64,000 bases of DNA from Cavia porcellus. Lineage: Eukaryota > Chordata > Mammalia > Rodentia > Caviidae. Below are positions 48,177 to 59,819 of this stretch, one piece after another. Position numbers and translations under genes: made by a program. Each line of letters starts with the position of its first letter. Position 1 is the first letter of the stretch. The notes under the pieces are model-generated. The model searched no databases, had not been told where the DNA came from, and saw only the letters and a program-made list of their open reading frames with translations. The stretch lies in NCBI RefSeq assembly GCF_034190915.1, contig NW_026947486.1:99429123-99493122 (forward strand), written 5' to 3'.

Positions 48177-49629
48177 TAAAAGAATTTTGTTTTTCAGATC
48201 TTATCATGTCTTCAACATCTCTCTGCCTGAGAAGCTACAGCACTGTGAGAAGTAAATAATCTCACTTTATATGACATCACTCATCTAACACAATCAGGAA
48301 ATCTGAACATCACTTGGTATTAGGGACAAAAAAGGGGCAATCATTTGTTAAAACTGATTATGCCATGCTCTATGGAGAAGTGGGTGGGAGCCAGGCACTC
48401 GACACAGATTTTCTCATTCCAATCCCAGCTCCATGTCACCCTGAGCAAGTCCCATCACCAATCCAGGGATCCAAACACTGAGAAAACAATGGGGTCCTGT
48501 CCTTGGATTTTGCTCTGCTTTTAATTCAAACAAAAAATGCTTCAGGCTGTTGGGGATGTCTTCTGGGTAGTCATGGTTGGCAGTGTGGCTGGAAGATGAG
48601 GGCAGGCTTTGTGTGGGAGTGGGGCACACCCAGATGTTGCATCGCAACCTCCATTTTCCTCTGATGGTCTCTGCTTCTGGGCATGCCAGGCAGACCTCAC
48701 TTTCTTACTGCTACTTGCTCCCTGTAGTACTATTATACTATTATATTTGCTGTTTTACCTGTGCAGAATAGTTAGAAACTGGTCCTTGGCTTCAGTGTTT
48801 CTTTTTTGCATTACATGCAGTAGTGTTTGCTTAATTCTGACTTTCCTGTATGCAGAGAGCTAGGCAGAGAAGTCAGTATATTCACTAAACTCAGAATAAA
48901 GGGCAATATGGCCAAGGGAGCCAGGAGTCACCAATGGGTGCTACAGGGTGAGCCACTGGCATACATGTCACTATCATACAACACACAGATCTATCATTTA
49001 GTCGGTCCATATGGAAACAAAAACTTAATAATTGAAACATGAATTGCAAAGCTGTGAATGGAATATAAAAATATTGATGTTACAGAACCATGGATGGGGC
49101 ACAAATGAATAAACAACTTCAGTAGAATTGCAAATGTGAACATGCCACAAGACAACATCTCAGCAGGATTGCTATTAGATATAAGTGTTTGTCTCCCTGT
49201 CTGTCTCTTTTTGTCAGTGTGCATGTGAGACATCAGGATAATATGTACTTTGATTCAAATAGTAAAGTCAGTTATAAACTGATAGCAAAGGATGAGGTGG
49301 TAAGGTCCCCATGTAGACATCTTGTCACAAGTCAAATCTGTAGCATCACATGCCAAAACAGAGGTATTACACAGCATGAGTAACCACCATTGGAGGGTTG
49401 GGGAACCTTAATGACCATAACCCAACATTACAAGTATTATGTGTCTGTGCCTCGCCCTCACTACTAGGGATACATTACTGGTAACTTGAGAGCACTTTAA
49501 AAATCACAGAAAATCAGGAAAAGGGGATGAAACACAAGACAAAATTTACCAACCTACGTAAACAAACACTAAAGTCCATGACTAGTTTCAGCCTATGCTG
49601 GGATTCTATATGCCTCTGCCATATTTTAG

Positions 49630-49632
<3 letters not shown>
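48177..49632. other. Duplicated DNA without a recognised gene
   Basis: Paralogous to 16,850-18,300. No coding frame is shared between the copies. Confidence 0.45.

Positions 49633-49681
<49 letters not shown>
49633..49681 (+). repeat. (TG)n microsatellite
   Basis: Uninterrupted TG run. The paralogous point near 18,305 has only TGTGTTTGTATG. Confidence 0.95.
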
Positions 49682-49682
<1 letters not shown>

Positions 49683-49944
49683 GTGAGTGTAAAGAGATGT
49701 GCACTGGAATTCATACATTCTTCCTTCCCATCTTATATATTTGCTTCTTCATCTTTGGTGTTTGTGGTTTCCACTATCATGCTTTGGGTCTCAGAGTAGA
49801 AAATGTTGTGACTTGATGGTCCCAGAAGGCTGAAAGAATCAAATGGCTTTTGGTTCAGCACTTGTGGACCATTCAACCTGCAATAAGGGCATAGTCATGT
49901 TTCCTAAGTGCCCAAGATGTCTTCCAGCTCGAGAATCATTAACA

Positions 49945-50685
49945 ACAGTTCTACAGATGAGTCATGGGAGATAGGGGAAATATGGGTGTCCTGAGAGCAC
50001 ATTTCAGGGAAGAGCAGAAGCCTACAGTGAGGAATGGAAGACACACCAGCAAGCAGGCACATGTGTGGCCTAGAAAGAAAGCAGCCTCTGCAAGTAGCAC
50101 AAAATGGCCCTGAGAAAGGTTTGCTCTTGAAGGACAAAGACTCTTCAGAGATGCAGGGCCAATGGGAATTGCCACATCACGTGCAGACCCTCTTATTTCT
50201 CTGCTCTGTGCTAACCAATCGGAGAGGCATTGCTTTCATTCTACGTCCATTGGTATTTACCTTAGGACAGCAATTACATTGCTGGAAAACTTGGTAACTG
50301 GGAGAAAATATAAAATATTTTTCCAATGTGTGTTAAATTATATAGCAGTTCTGGTGATGATATGAGGACCCAATATGTGTACACTGAATGTGGGAATGTT
50401 TAGTGATTTATAAAACAATGTTAATATGACTGTGTGGAATTTAAAAAAAATATAAGTCATTTTAATGTGTTCTGTACTGAATTCCCTTAAAAAATTCTGG
50501 TCAGTAATTAAAGTGTAAATTTCCTTACACTTTAAGGAATGCATATATAACTTAGAAATATCATCCATTATATTTATACCCAGGGGAAAGGTCAGAATGG
50601 ACTTGTATTTTCTCTGATTAAAATGCCTTTAAATTAAAAAAGCCTTCCAAAGTGGCATATATTGGCATGACATATTCTTAACTTC
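49945..50685. other. Copy-2-specific segment of about 740 bp
   Basis: Absent from the first copy, where ATCATTAAGAAGCTC (18,565) leads directly to the equivalent of 50,690. No clear repeat signature and no domain in its short open frames. Confidence 0.4.
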
Positions 50686-50929
50686 TTCTATTCCTTTGGG
50701 GTGTAGACAGCCTTGATGGAGGCTGTGCTCAGGCCAAGGTAAATGATGAAGATGAAAGCTTCGCTCATTCCTGACATCCTAGGAATCAAACAGAGTCTGT
50801 CTATAAAACCAAACATTTTAACAGAAAAGAAACTGAGAGGGCTTGATGTCCAAATAAATGGAGTGTGTGACCCTTAGACATTATGTGTTAATGTGAACAG
50901 ATTAAGAAATGTCTAGCACATTAGTAAAG

Positions 50930-51410
50930 AGAGTAGAGGCTTTAGCTTCCCTACTGTTTGCATTTCAAAGTGATGGTTCTTAGGTCCTTCACAAAAGATC
51001 TACTTTACTCACAAAGTTGGCAAGAGGCATTTCCTTTCTACATCTTTGATATAGGTTTACATGCTTTTCACAAATGAGAACTTAGAAGTGCTCTTAAGTA
51101 ATTGCTTTAATAAGACAGAAACTGTTTCATAGGGAGAATATATGTCCTCACAGCAACCCTGTGAAACATATTGTGCACTGCAGACATAATCAGTTCACAT
51201 TGTCTGAGCAGTTTAGATTTACGAAGTTTTCTGTGCAGGTGTTCCCTTGCACATTAAAGGCAGGAGTTTTTTTTTTTTTGTTGTTGTTGTTGTTTTTTTT
51301 AATTCCTTTCTAACCCCTATGATTTTTTTCACTGATTTCTCTTCTGAAATGTTATGTTTAATTCTTGCTTTGTATCTCCCACTGTTTTTGGCTGATGGCT
51401 ACACCCCACC
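50930..51410 (+). repeat. Repeated module M, partial copy 4 (upstream of gene C)
   Basis: Blocks CATTTCAAAGTGATGG, ACAAAGTTGGCAAGAGGC, GCTTTAATAAGACAG and TTGTATCTCCCACTG. Contains a T-run and (GTT)n at 51,269-51,300 that is not in the 19-kb paralog. Confidence 0.55.
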
Positions 51411-51878
51411 TTATCCTCCTCCTTGTTCTATCATGATTCCTTCACTTTCACTTTCCTTACTTTCTGTAATTCTACTTGCAGAGCACAAGACCCGACCTAC
51501 ATCTTACCATGTTTGTGAGAACAAACCAAACTATTGTGGGGAAAGCACTTGAAAAGAATGGGAAACCTGAGTATTTGTGTAGAGGACGGTGAGTAATGGT
51601 TGGCTCTACCTTGCTTCACTGTGTTTCAGTTGTGTTGGTGACAGAGATGTAGACACTGCCCTGTCAGGAGCCTCAGGAACCTTCAGCCCTCTATCAAAAT
51701 GCGGGAGCTGAAGACAGCTCAGGAGGTTCCCTTTGGTGCCTGTCTGCCTGTGCTCTGTGGAGCCCTAAGTGCCCTCAACACTAAGGGCAGAGCCTCCCAA
51801 AACAAAGGCCTGGCTCTCTCTGGCCCATGGGTCTCCCGGGGGCCATGGGTGTCATGGGAGTTTCCCTGAGACTCCGCC

Positions 51879-52048
51879 ATTGGGGGGCGCCTAAGGCTGA
51901 GTGCCCATCTGCGCAGGCGCTGTGCTCATCGCTGGTTGCATTGTGGGAGGTCCTTTGAGGCGCTTCGCGTGGTCCTCCTTCTGTTACCGGAACACAGTGC
52001 CTGTGGTAACGCTCCACGGGAGTTGGGAACCATAGAGTTTAGATAGCG
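51879..52048 (+). promoter_or_regulatory. GC-rich promoter and 5'UTR of LAGE-like gene C
   Basis: ATTGG at 51,879-51,883 and an NRF1-type TGCGCAGGCGC at 51,910-51,920 lie in the same arrangement as before gene A. CpG density is high for this window. There is no TATA box. Confidence 0.65.
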
Positions 52049-52981
52049 ATGCAGGCCCCGGAAGACACCCAGGGAGGTGCGGAAGGAGGGGAGGGAGACA
52101 GGGGTGCTCTGGTGGTCCTGGAGGACCTGACCCCACTGGAGGCGCTGAAGGATCAGGAGCAGATGGCGCCGCTGCCTGGGAGGGCCCAGGGGACCATGGC
52201 ATGGGGCAGGGGCCACTGCCTGGCCAAAACGCCTCGGCCTCCGCTGGCCACTCCACTGGTGAACTATGGGAGTTGTATCCTTCCTGAGGGACAGGCTGGA
52301 GGTGGCCCGGGATGGCGGGGGTAGGGAGGGAGTGGGGTAAAGAGGAGCCCCCCTGGGCCGAAGGAAGCAGTCTGGGGGCACCCAGCTGACAGGAGGGAGG
52401 AAGGGGGCGGGGCTGTGGTAAAGAGACCCTCTAGGTTGTCCAGATGGCCCGAGCTTGAAGGCAGCCTTGGTTACAGTGCCTTAACCAGATCTCCACCAGT
52501 GACTTCACATTTCATTTCAAAAATATCTTGGATGCAGAGTTCACTTATTTGCACCTCACCACAGTAGCTGCGCCCCGTGAACCTGGAGTTCAGAGGGAGG
52601 TCACAGTGAGTGGCACTGACCTCAATATGTGAGTTGTATGCAGCACTGGGCTCCGTGAGGGGCAGCAGGTGGGGCTGAACGGGCAGAAGTGGGGCTTGGG
52701 GGAGGTGGTCCATGGGACCTGCACAGACACCCATCTGCAATCTGCAGGGTGGTCTTGCTCTGTGGAGCCTGCTGGATCCTGACCAGGGTGGTGGTGGCGC
52801 TCTAAAGTATATGCAAATGATTGGATGGGCAGGTAGGTGGGACCTGAGCATGGACGCTGTGATTCTGTTTGTCTTTTCCTTTAGCCTGATAATTGGGGAA
52901 GATCCCTACCTTCTAGATGTTTCTCTCACCTACACGTTGGACCAGCTTTCCATGGTGTTTCCCTTCCTGGATAGCTTCTAG
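52049..52981 (+). CDS. LAGE3-like: LAGE3/CTAG-family protein, copy C (three exons; exon 1 frameshifted)
   Basis: Proposed exons: 52,049-52,274, 52,500-52,628 and 52,885-52,981. The start ATG at 52,049 (MQAPEDTQGG) matches the MQA start of CTAG proteins. A 1-nt deletion relative to gene A, between about 52,085 and 52,112, then shifts the frame. The family-type frame (SGGPGGPDPTGG, later GELWEF) is the one that joins exon 2. In that frame the first ATG is at 52,201, which would give about 100 residues lacking the G-rich tail. Exons 1/2 join as ELWEFDFTFHFKNILDAEF, exon 2 ends QREVTVSGTDLN, and exon 3 reads ILIIGEDPYLLDVSLTYTLD and ends FLDSF with a stop at 52,979. The Pcc1-like part is open. 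The role would be KEOPS/EKC subunit or CTAG-like; it may be a pseudogene. Confidence 0.72.
52275..52499 (+). other. U12-type (minor spliceosome) intron 1 of gene C
   Basis: Donor GTATCCTTCC at 52,275. Branch-point block TGCCTTAAC ends at 52,485 (8 of 9 match to TTCCTTAAC). Acceptor AG at 52,498-52,499, about 15 nt from the branch adenosine. Same placement and phase as in gene A, although the intron body differs. Confidence 0.75.
52629..52884 (+). other. U2-type intron 2 of gene C
   Basis: Donor AT|GTGAGT and acceptor TTTCCTTTAG|CC, phase 2, as in gene A. Retention would stop translation at once. Confidence 0.75.
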
Positions 52982-53158
52982 ACTTCTTTCTGGACAAGCC
53001 TCAGCTGCCAAAGAGGTTTCAGTTTCATCATCTATCGTCCAGCCCTAGCACGGACTTCCCTAGTTTAGTGATTCCTCAGGTGTCCTGCCACTTGCCTTGG
53101 GAGGGCCCTGTTTATTCTCTAGACTGCCCTCCAGTGCATAAATGTTTGTCCTGCTGAA

Positions 53159-53164
53159 AATAAA
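53159..53164 (+). promoter_or_regulatory. Poly(A) signal of gene C
   Basis: AATAAA about 180 bp after the stop codon, in the same CTGCTGAAAATAAAAT context as gene A. Confidence 0.8.
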
Positions 53165-54587
53165 ATGAACTGCTCTTTCATGTCTGCGTTTGTTTTTATC
53201 AGTGGCTCTCCTAGTTTCCTTCCATTTGTCCTTGGGAGAGGAGACATTCTGAAGTTTAAGTAGACAAGATAATTGAGCATAATTTAGGAAATGGAAGAAC
53301 ATGAAAATCAATGAAGTCTTGGCTTTCAGTATTAACTATCTTCAGCATTTTGAAACACATTTGCACTGTGATGTGAGACTTGAAATCATGTATAAATTGA
53401 GTAGCATTTGTACAGATACCATTTTAAGTCTAATATTAGATTTGTCCATTCACTTTTTCATGTGCATGAGATTAGTCTCTTTCTAAATATATCCACAACA
53501 TGTTTTCAGTGAAATTAAAATGACACTTTAAGACACAATTATCAACAGTCTGAGAACTTCTCAGTCCTCAGCCTGCTAATTGGATGAGGATTCACAGAGA
53601 TTACTATATGTATGTCTCTTCAACATTGGTGGTTTCTTTAGTGACTGCAGGTCTCAAAAGCACATTCATTTGCATAGCGATCATGTTCTGAGACGGAGTT
53701 CATACAAGCACATGACACATCGTTTATGGCAGGTATTACTTTAGCCACACAGAGGAACCAGACAACCAAATTAAGTTCCTATTCCCACATTCCCAGCTGA
53801 AATGGAGGGTGGGGGCATAATTTTCACTGCTGCCTGCATGTAAAAGTGATGGCTTTGACAAAACTTCTGTGGTCATCAAGGTGTCAAGAGGCCTTTTCCC
53901 TTCCTTTAGCTTTCAAAAAAGTTTAAATGCCTTTCAGAGTCAGAGGAGAAACAGACAAGTTCCCTTAGATAAGTGCTTTAATGACAGGAGACGTTTCTTT
54001 AAAGGGAGCAATGAACTACTTAGTCTTAATTTGATATGTTCTTACATTCCCTAGGCAAAATATATTGGTAACATGTCCTGAAAACATGTGGAGCTCACAC
54101 TGTATCTAAGCTGTGCAGACTTACTACATTTTCTTCATAGGCAATCATGTGTAAATAAAGGCCAACACTTTCCCCTCCATTCCTACCTGGATTCCTTTTA
54201 TTCCCTGATTCCTCTCCTCAGCAGAGTTGTGTTTTTTCACTGCTTTGTGCCTCTGATTGTTTCTGGTTGGATGTCTCCTTAGACCCTTTTCCTTGACCGC
54301 TAGGACCTCCTGTACTATGAGAGGGATCCAAAAGCTGTGCTGGGGAATGTTGCTTGGTGTGTTGGTAAAGGCTTGATACTTTTTGAGCCTTGCTTGGATA
54401 ATGAACTGCAGGGATTCTGAGCAGGTCTCAGTGAGAGAGAAATGTTTCCACATGGCACAGGCAAGATCTCCTGATGGCCCTGCCAGTGACAGCTGAAGAA
54501 TGAGGCTTTCTGTCCTCTTCATTTCTCTGGTTGGGGTGCATCACTGATATTTTAGCTCCTGGAGACCTGGGCTGGTTTACTCTTCAT

Positions 54588-54731
54588 TCATTTGATGGGG
54601 AGATGCTTTCCCAGCATCTGCCACACTTTCTTCACATACTTGTTCTCATCTGTGGTCTGCTGAATCCTCAAATGACCCCCATGGAGGATGGCATGGTACT
54701 CTTCCTCTGTGGTTCGCTCTTCTCTGGCTTT
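54588..54731 (-). other. Open exon-like block on the minus strand (module copy 5)
   Basis: A strong minus-strand acceptor (GATGCTTTCATTTCAG) precedes an open frame of 47 codons ending in a stop at 54,588-54,590. The frame has a core of HLRIQQTTDENKYVKKVW and then QMLGKHLPIK. The same core is recognisable, though broken, in the 22.5-kb and 33.3-kb copies. It looks like the last coding exon of a gene on the opposite strand to LAGE, but I recognise neither the protein nor upstream exons. It may equally be a fragment carried by a retroelement. Confidence 0.4.
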
Positions 54732-54810
54732 CTGAAATGAAAGCATCAGCTACCTACACTCTGAATTTTCTTCATGTCCTAAATTTGGGGCATTTTCTTC
54801 TCTAATAATC

Positions 54811-54873
54811 TCTCTGTCTGTCTGTTTATCTATCTATCTATCTGTCTGTCTGTCTATCTATCTATCTCTGTTT
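54811..54873 (+). repeat. (TCTG)n/(TCTA)n microsatellite
   Basis: Alternating TCTG and TCTA tetramers at the place occupied by the (GTCTCT)n repeat in module copy 2. Confidence 0.93.
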
Positions 54874-54880
54874 TCTCTAT

Positions 54881-56775
54881 GTTCTGTCCTCTTTGCTTTT
54901 GACATTATTTCATAGGCACTATATTTTGATCTATATTACGCCTTCTATCACTGTTAACCCTGCTCTTCCTCCTAATTCACAATTGGTGTTCTTAGTAGAT
55001 TCTTTCCATATCTGTTAGGTGACCTCACTTCCTCCTCAGAGAATGTGAAAACATGCATCCTCTTCCCCTTTGGCTCAGTTTCTCTGCTCTCAGAAAGACA
55101 TTATTTTAAACCATCTTTCATGTTATCTGTTGGCCTAGTTCTAGTCTGGTGGACTACATAGGCGAAATTCTGAGACTTCTTGTTATTTTGAGCTGGAATC
55201 CCAAACATGCTTTACACAAATGTCTTTTTCCAATGTTGTTCCAGCGTTTACTGTTATTTGGGTGTGTTTGCCAGCAGGTTTATTGTGGTACACTTAACAT
55301 ATGGCAATCCGAATCTATGACGTTCTTAAGTATTTTAGCATGGGCTTCTGTGTGAGTATACAAAAATCACGAGACCTCTTACTTTCATTTATTAAAATAA
55401 AAATACTGAAAACACTAAGAAAGTCACAGTACTGAGAATATTATGGAAATTTTGGATGTGCAAACTATTGGACTCAAAAAGACAACATTATGATTGTTGT
55501 GTGAGTATATCTGACCTCAGTGTTGGTGTTAATCAGGACAACAAACAATGCTTTACTCTGTCTGTCCTACAGGGAGCCAATAAAATTCAAATCCAACTAG
55601 CATGGCACTTTGTTTACATGATTTCCAAGCTGTCTCTGGACAATGCAGTCTGCTTTATTCCAGAGCAGAGTAATTGTCTTTGATCACTGCAGTCACAGGT
55701 CCTTCCAGATACCTCAAGAGCTCTCCTCCCTGTGATGTCTCATCTTCTTAATGGTGGCACGAACCTAGAGATTACTACCAAGAGGCTGCCATTGCCTGGC
55801 TTTGAGAAGGAAAGGCAGTGAAGTGACCTCCTGTTTAGTGATTATTTTCAATTTTTCATGGTGCTGGTCCCCAACTCCAGAAGGTCAGTGCCTGCAAGTA
55901 TTCAACAGAAAATTCTTGGGAGACCCTGGGGACCTTTCATGGCTTTCAATGTGGGTCACAGGGGCGTTGCATGTTGTGACAGTGCTCATGCCTGCAGTCA
56001 CAGGAGGGCAGATTCCGGAAAGGTGAGGACGATGAGTGTGCAGGAGGATTTCCAGGATACAGTCTCTTCACTTCCTAGGGCTAGACACGGTTGGTTCTGG
56101 GGATCATGTCTGGTTCTGTTGTGTCCTGAGGTCCATCAACCCAAGAGGACCTTTGAGAGGAAAAACTCAGCAGTGTCTGCACCCTCCGTGGTGGGTGAGT
56201 ATTGACTTGTGGTTCCTGAGTTATAGCAGCTGGCATAGCAGATATGCATGCTAAGAAAAGAAAGGAACAAACGTGACTTTTCAGGGACACAGGGAACACA
56301 GAAGGCAGAAAGCACAAAGGACTTTAGGGTTGTCTGGAGGGTAGAAAGGAGCCAGAGCAGGATTACCAGGGAGCAAACAGGCATTTAAAAAACAAAATTG
56401 CCTGTACACTTGGAAGATACAGGTGAGAGACCACCCACATTTTTGTGACATCTGCAGAGCTATGCTCACTGGGTCTTAGCTTCTGCAGCTCTGACTCCTC
56501 TCTGTCTCCCCTCTTGCTGCCAACTGAGGAGCACACTTTGCGAGTTGAGGCTGGCTCCCTCCTCAGTCCATTATGTACTGTTAAGAGATCCAGGTATCAA
56601 GTGACACCCAGCGAGTCTTGAGCTAGACCGTCCTGATCTTTCTTCTACCTCTCTTTAACTTGGAAGTCCTCTGTGTGTTTCCACACAAATAACATTCACC
56701 TATGTGGAGTGTTTTCACAAACCCAGAATTGTTGCAGTAAGAATTTTCTTGCTTTTCTTCTTCCCAATGTGTTCC
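54881..56775. other. Duplicated DNA without a recognised gene
   Basis: Paralogous to 33,480-35,050, with an extra stretch of roughly 700 bp around 55,800-56,500 not seen in the first copy. The overlapping plus- and minus-strand open frames at 55,858-56,384 share no domain and have no paralogous frame. Confidence 0.4.
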
Positions 56776-58090
56776 TTTTTTTTCAAAATTTTATATTTTA
56801 TGAAAAAGTTAGAATAAAGGTTCAAAACAAGTAAATAGAAGAATAAGAATGATTTATATATTACATATCATTATCTTCAAAGTAGTCCCTGTACGAGGTA
56901 TGGGCATTAAAAATTCTCCAAAGTGTATTAGCACAAACATTTCTTTTCTTCTTCTTTCTTTTCTTTTTGCTACCAGGGATCAAACAAGCTTGTGTGTGCC
57001 AGGCTGGCACTTGTGACACTGAACTAAATACCCAGCCTGCAATATATTCTCTTCAATGCACTGAGAGGAAATACTATTACAACTTTCCTGTATTGTTTTA
57101 CCTTTTCCTCCATTCCACATTTCCCACACCCTAATTGCTCTTTTTTTGAACAGTTTCTTCCTATTTCACAATATTTATTGCACATGAGAGACAGATTTAT
57201 TTCACTTTTGAGTATGGTGTGAAGTTTCATCCTATAAATGTCTCAGGTTTATTCTGTTTAATGGCTGAATAGTTCTCCACTGTATAAAAATGCCTCGTTT
57301 TTTTACGCATTCTAAATTGATAGGCACTTAGGTTGTTTCCAAGATGTAGCTATTAAAAACTGTGCTGTTATAAACATGGGTGCACACATACCTCTGTGGC
57401 ATGGTGCTTTTAATTCTTCCAGGAAGATACCTAGAAGAGGGATACGTGGGTCAAACAGGACCTCTAATCCTTGCATTCTGAGGAAATTTCATGCAAATTT
57501 CCACAGTGGTTGCATCAGTGTGATCTCCCACAAACAGTTTGCTTGATTTCTTGATGATAGCCATTCTTTCTGGGGTGAGATAAATCTCAGTATTGTTTTG
57601 AACCTGTTACATGATCAATGATGTTGAACAGTTTTTCAAATATTAGCTATTTGTGTATATTGACCTAAGAAGCACATTTTTACATTGGATCTTTGAATTT
57701 TGGGGGTCTGGCTTTTGCAAATCTTTGTATTTACTAGATATATGTCATTTGTCTGAAGAGCAACAGGATAAAAATTTTTCCCACTCTATGAGCTCACTTT
57801 GATAATGGTTCCTTTTGTTGTACAAAACCTTTTTAATAAGATGAAATTCCAAGTGTTGATACTTTGTAGTGCTTCCCACGCAGTCCGGGTTATGTTTATG
57901 AAGTCTCTGGCCACCGCTACATCTTCAAGACTTCTACCTCTTTTCTCTTCTACTACATTTATTATTTCCATTTCAATACTAACATCTTTGATTCATTTTG
58001 ATTTTAGTTTAGTGCCTGGTGAGACACATGGGTGTAGTTTTGTACAGGGAGCGCACATGTTCACTGAAAGAAAGCCTCTTTAATAAAAGG
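56776..58090 (-). mobile_element. L1-D: older L1 3' end (ORF2 C-terminus plus 3'UTR)
   Basis: The 3'UTR is at 56,776-57,180 and the ORF2 C-terminal part at 57,181-58,090 on the minus strand. The frame 57,971-57,786 reads INVVEEKRGRSLEDVAVARD and aligns with KLGRNLGDIGVGREFMNRTQ in L1-B. It is 5' truncated and more diverged than L1-B. It is absent from the equivalent point of the first copy (~35,050-35,100). Confidence 0.8.
56941..57040 (-). mobile_element. ID-like SINE, antisense, nested in L1-D
   Basis: Plus-strand TC-rich tail, then TGCTACCAGGGATCAAACAA and GACACTGAACTAAATACCCA. On the minus strand this is a TGGGTATTTAGTTCAGTGTC head and a TTTGATCCCTGGTAGCA B-box region. It interrupts the L1-D 3'UTR. 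Confidence 0.75.
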
Positions 58091-59579
58091 TGTGGAAAAA
58101 CTAGCTTTCCACATGCCAAAGGCTAAAACCAAAGTATTCTTTGACTGAGATTTTCCATTTGCAGTTTCCTGCAGTCCCAAAGTCATCTTTCCTAAGGGTA
58201 TCACAAGAGAGCCACTGGGAATCTGCTCTGAGACATGTGCTGAAATGCTACCTCACGTCTCTTTACGGAATCTTTCTGCAAGATTGCATTATCACACTCT
58301 TGCAAGGTAACATCTTTCTTTCAACTAAATGGAATATGTTTTATACAGCCTAAGTTGATCCTTTTGGGAAGGTGATGTGAAAATGACAGCTTCTACTAGC
58401 AAATTCGATGTTGCTGTTAAAGCTCTGAAAATGTTCAACACATCCCCAGCCTACAACCCAGGATACTTGCCCAGGGCTGATTTACTGTGTCTTCATCTAC
58501 ATGAAATCAGACCAAGTTTATACCCTTATGCATGAGGCATTCCTCATACACCAACTCCTGTGCATCTGTTTCTCCTGGAAAGGTCAACCTACCTTCTCTG
58601 CCCATACACATCTACACTCATGCTGTATACATGTCTGCCTCATGCATCCCTCTCTGACAGTATTAGTCAACTCATTTATAAATACCCTTAACCAGTAGTT
58701 TATTAATCTACTACACAGATTCTGCTAGATTTGTCAAAGCTGGTCTGGGGACTAAGAAACTTTCTGAATTCCTCAAGAAAGATATTTATGGAGCCCTCAC
58801 ATAAAATTACTCTTTCAAGGTAGCTTATCAAATCCCATAGCTTTATTTCATCCTGTATCCTGAGCTATACTGTCTCTGAACAAAATAATCTCCTAAATTT
58901 TTCATTGGAAAGTGGGTGGCAAACTTACAGAGGAAGCATATTATACATACACATATTATATATACACAGAAGAAATAGGGCAACATTTGTGATATAAGTG
59001 TACAGAGAATTTACAGACATGAAAATGAGAACATCATGGTAAGATACAGATATGATTTTGACTGACGCAAATTATTTGGCTCAAATTGCTAAGAGAGAAC
59101 ATCTTCGGAAATGCAGATGTATGTAGTCTGTGAAGATCGAGACAATCCTCAGGAAAGACCTGAGTTTGATTTTAAACATGAATGCAGTTGATACCATAAT
59201 CACATTGATCCCTGAGTGCTTAGTACATGTCAGGCAACAGAGAAGTGCTTCACATAAATTCCTCTATGTCACTGCATCTCAGTAGTTTGGTTTTTATTCA
59301 CATGTACTTAACAGATGAAGCCACTATGGCAAGGTACTACACACACTTGCACAGGTCTCTGGTTTGGAGATGTAGCCTAATGACAGAGTGCTTCTCTACC
59401 ATGAACAAAGTATCTTGTGCAACTCCCATCATATCGAACAGATAACGTAAGAAATAAGTACCTGGACAGAAAGATTTCACATGACCCTCTTCCCAGATAT
59501 TTCTGAGGATGTGGCAGAAGTATTGTCTGTTTGAGGGTAGTCTTTGCAGTATAGGTAGCACAAAGTGAAACTATCTTAA

Positions 59580-59580
<1 letters not shown>
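58091..59580. other. Duplicated DNA without a recognised gene
   Basis: Paralogous to ~35,110-37,250. No shared coding frame. Confidence 0.4.
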
Positions 59581-59629
<49 letters not shown>

Positions 59630-59692
59630 CTCTCTCCCTCTCCCTTTCCATCTCCCTCTTTCTCAATCTCTCCCTCTCTATCTCTCTTTCTC
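59581..59692 (+). repeat. (TC)n microsatellite
   Basis: A pure TC run to about 59,626, then interrupted TC/CCTC. The paralogous T/C-rich tract is at 37,255-37,350. Confidence 0.93.
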
Positions 59693-59727
59693 ATTGTTCG
59701 CTGGATTCTATGGGTTAAGAATCTGTA

Positions 59728-59815
59728 GGCTGGAGATTTAGCACAATGAGTCAAGCACTGCATTGTGAGCATGAGGTCGTGAGTTCCATCCCTGGTTCCA
59801 AAAAATACCAAAAGA
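59728..59815 (+). mobile_element. ID-like SINE
   Basis: GGCTGGAGATTTAGCACAAT head, GAGGTCGTGAGTTCCATCCC B-box region, then an A-rich CCAAAAAATACCAAAAG tail. Diverged. Absent at the first-copy site (~37,375). Confidence 0.75.
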
Positions 59816-59819
59816 AGTA

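Larger units (their letters stand above)
53800..54880 (+). repeat. Repeated module M, full copy 5
   Basis: Best-preserved copy. Blocks in order: GTAAAAGTGATGGC, GGTCATCAAGGTGTC, GCCTTTTCCCTTCC, GTGCTTTAATGACAGGAGA, GTAAATAAAGGCC, CAGCAGAGTTGTGTTTT, then the antisense exon-like block at 54,588-54,731 and a TCTG/TCTA repeat. Confidence 0.65.

Noticed and set aside
49514..49714. Minus-strand frame with a poly-HT run
   Set aside because: Translation of the (TG)n microsatellite.
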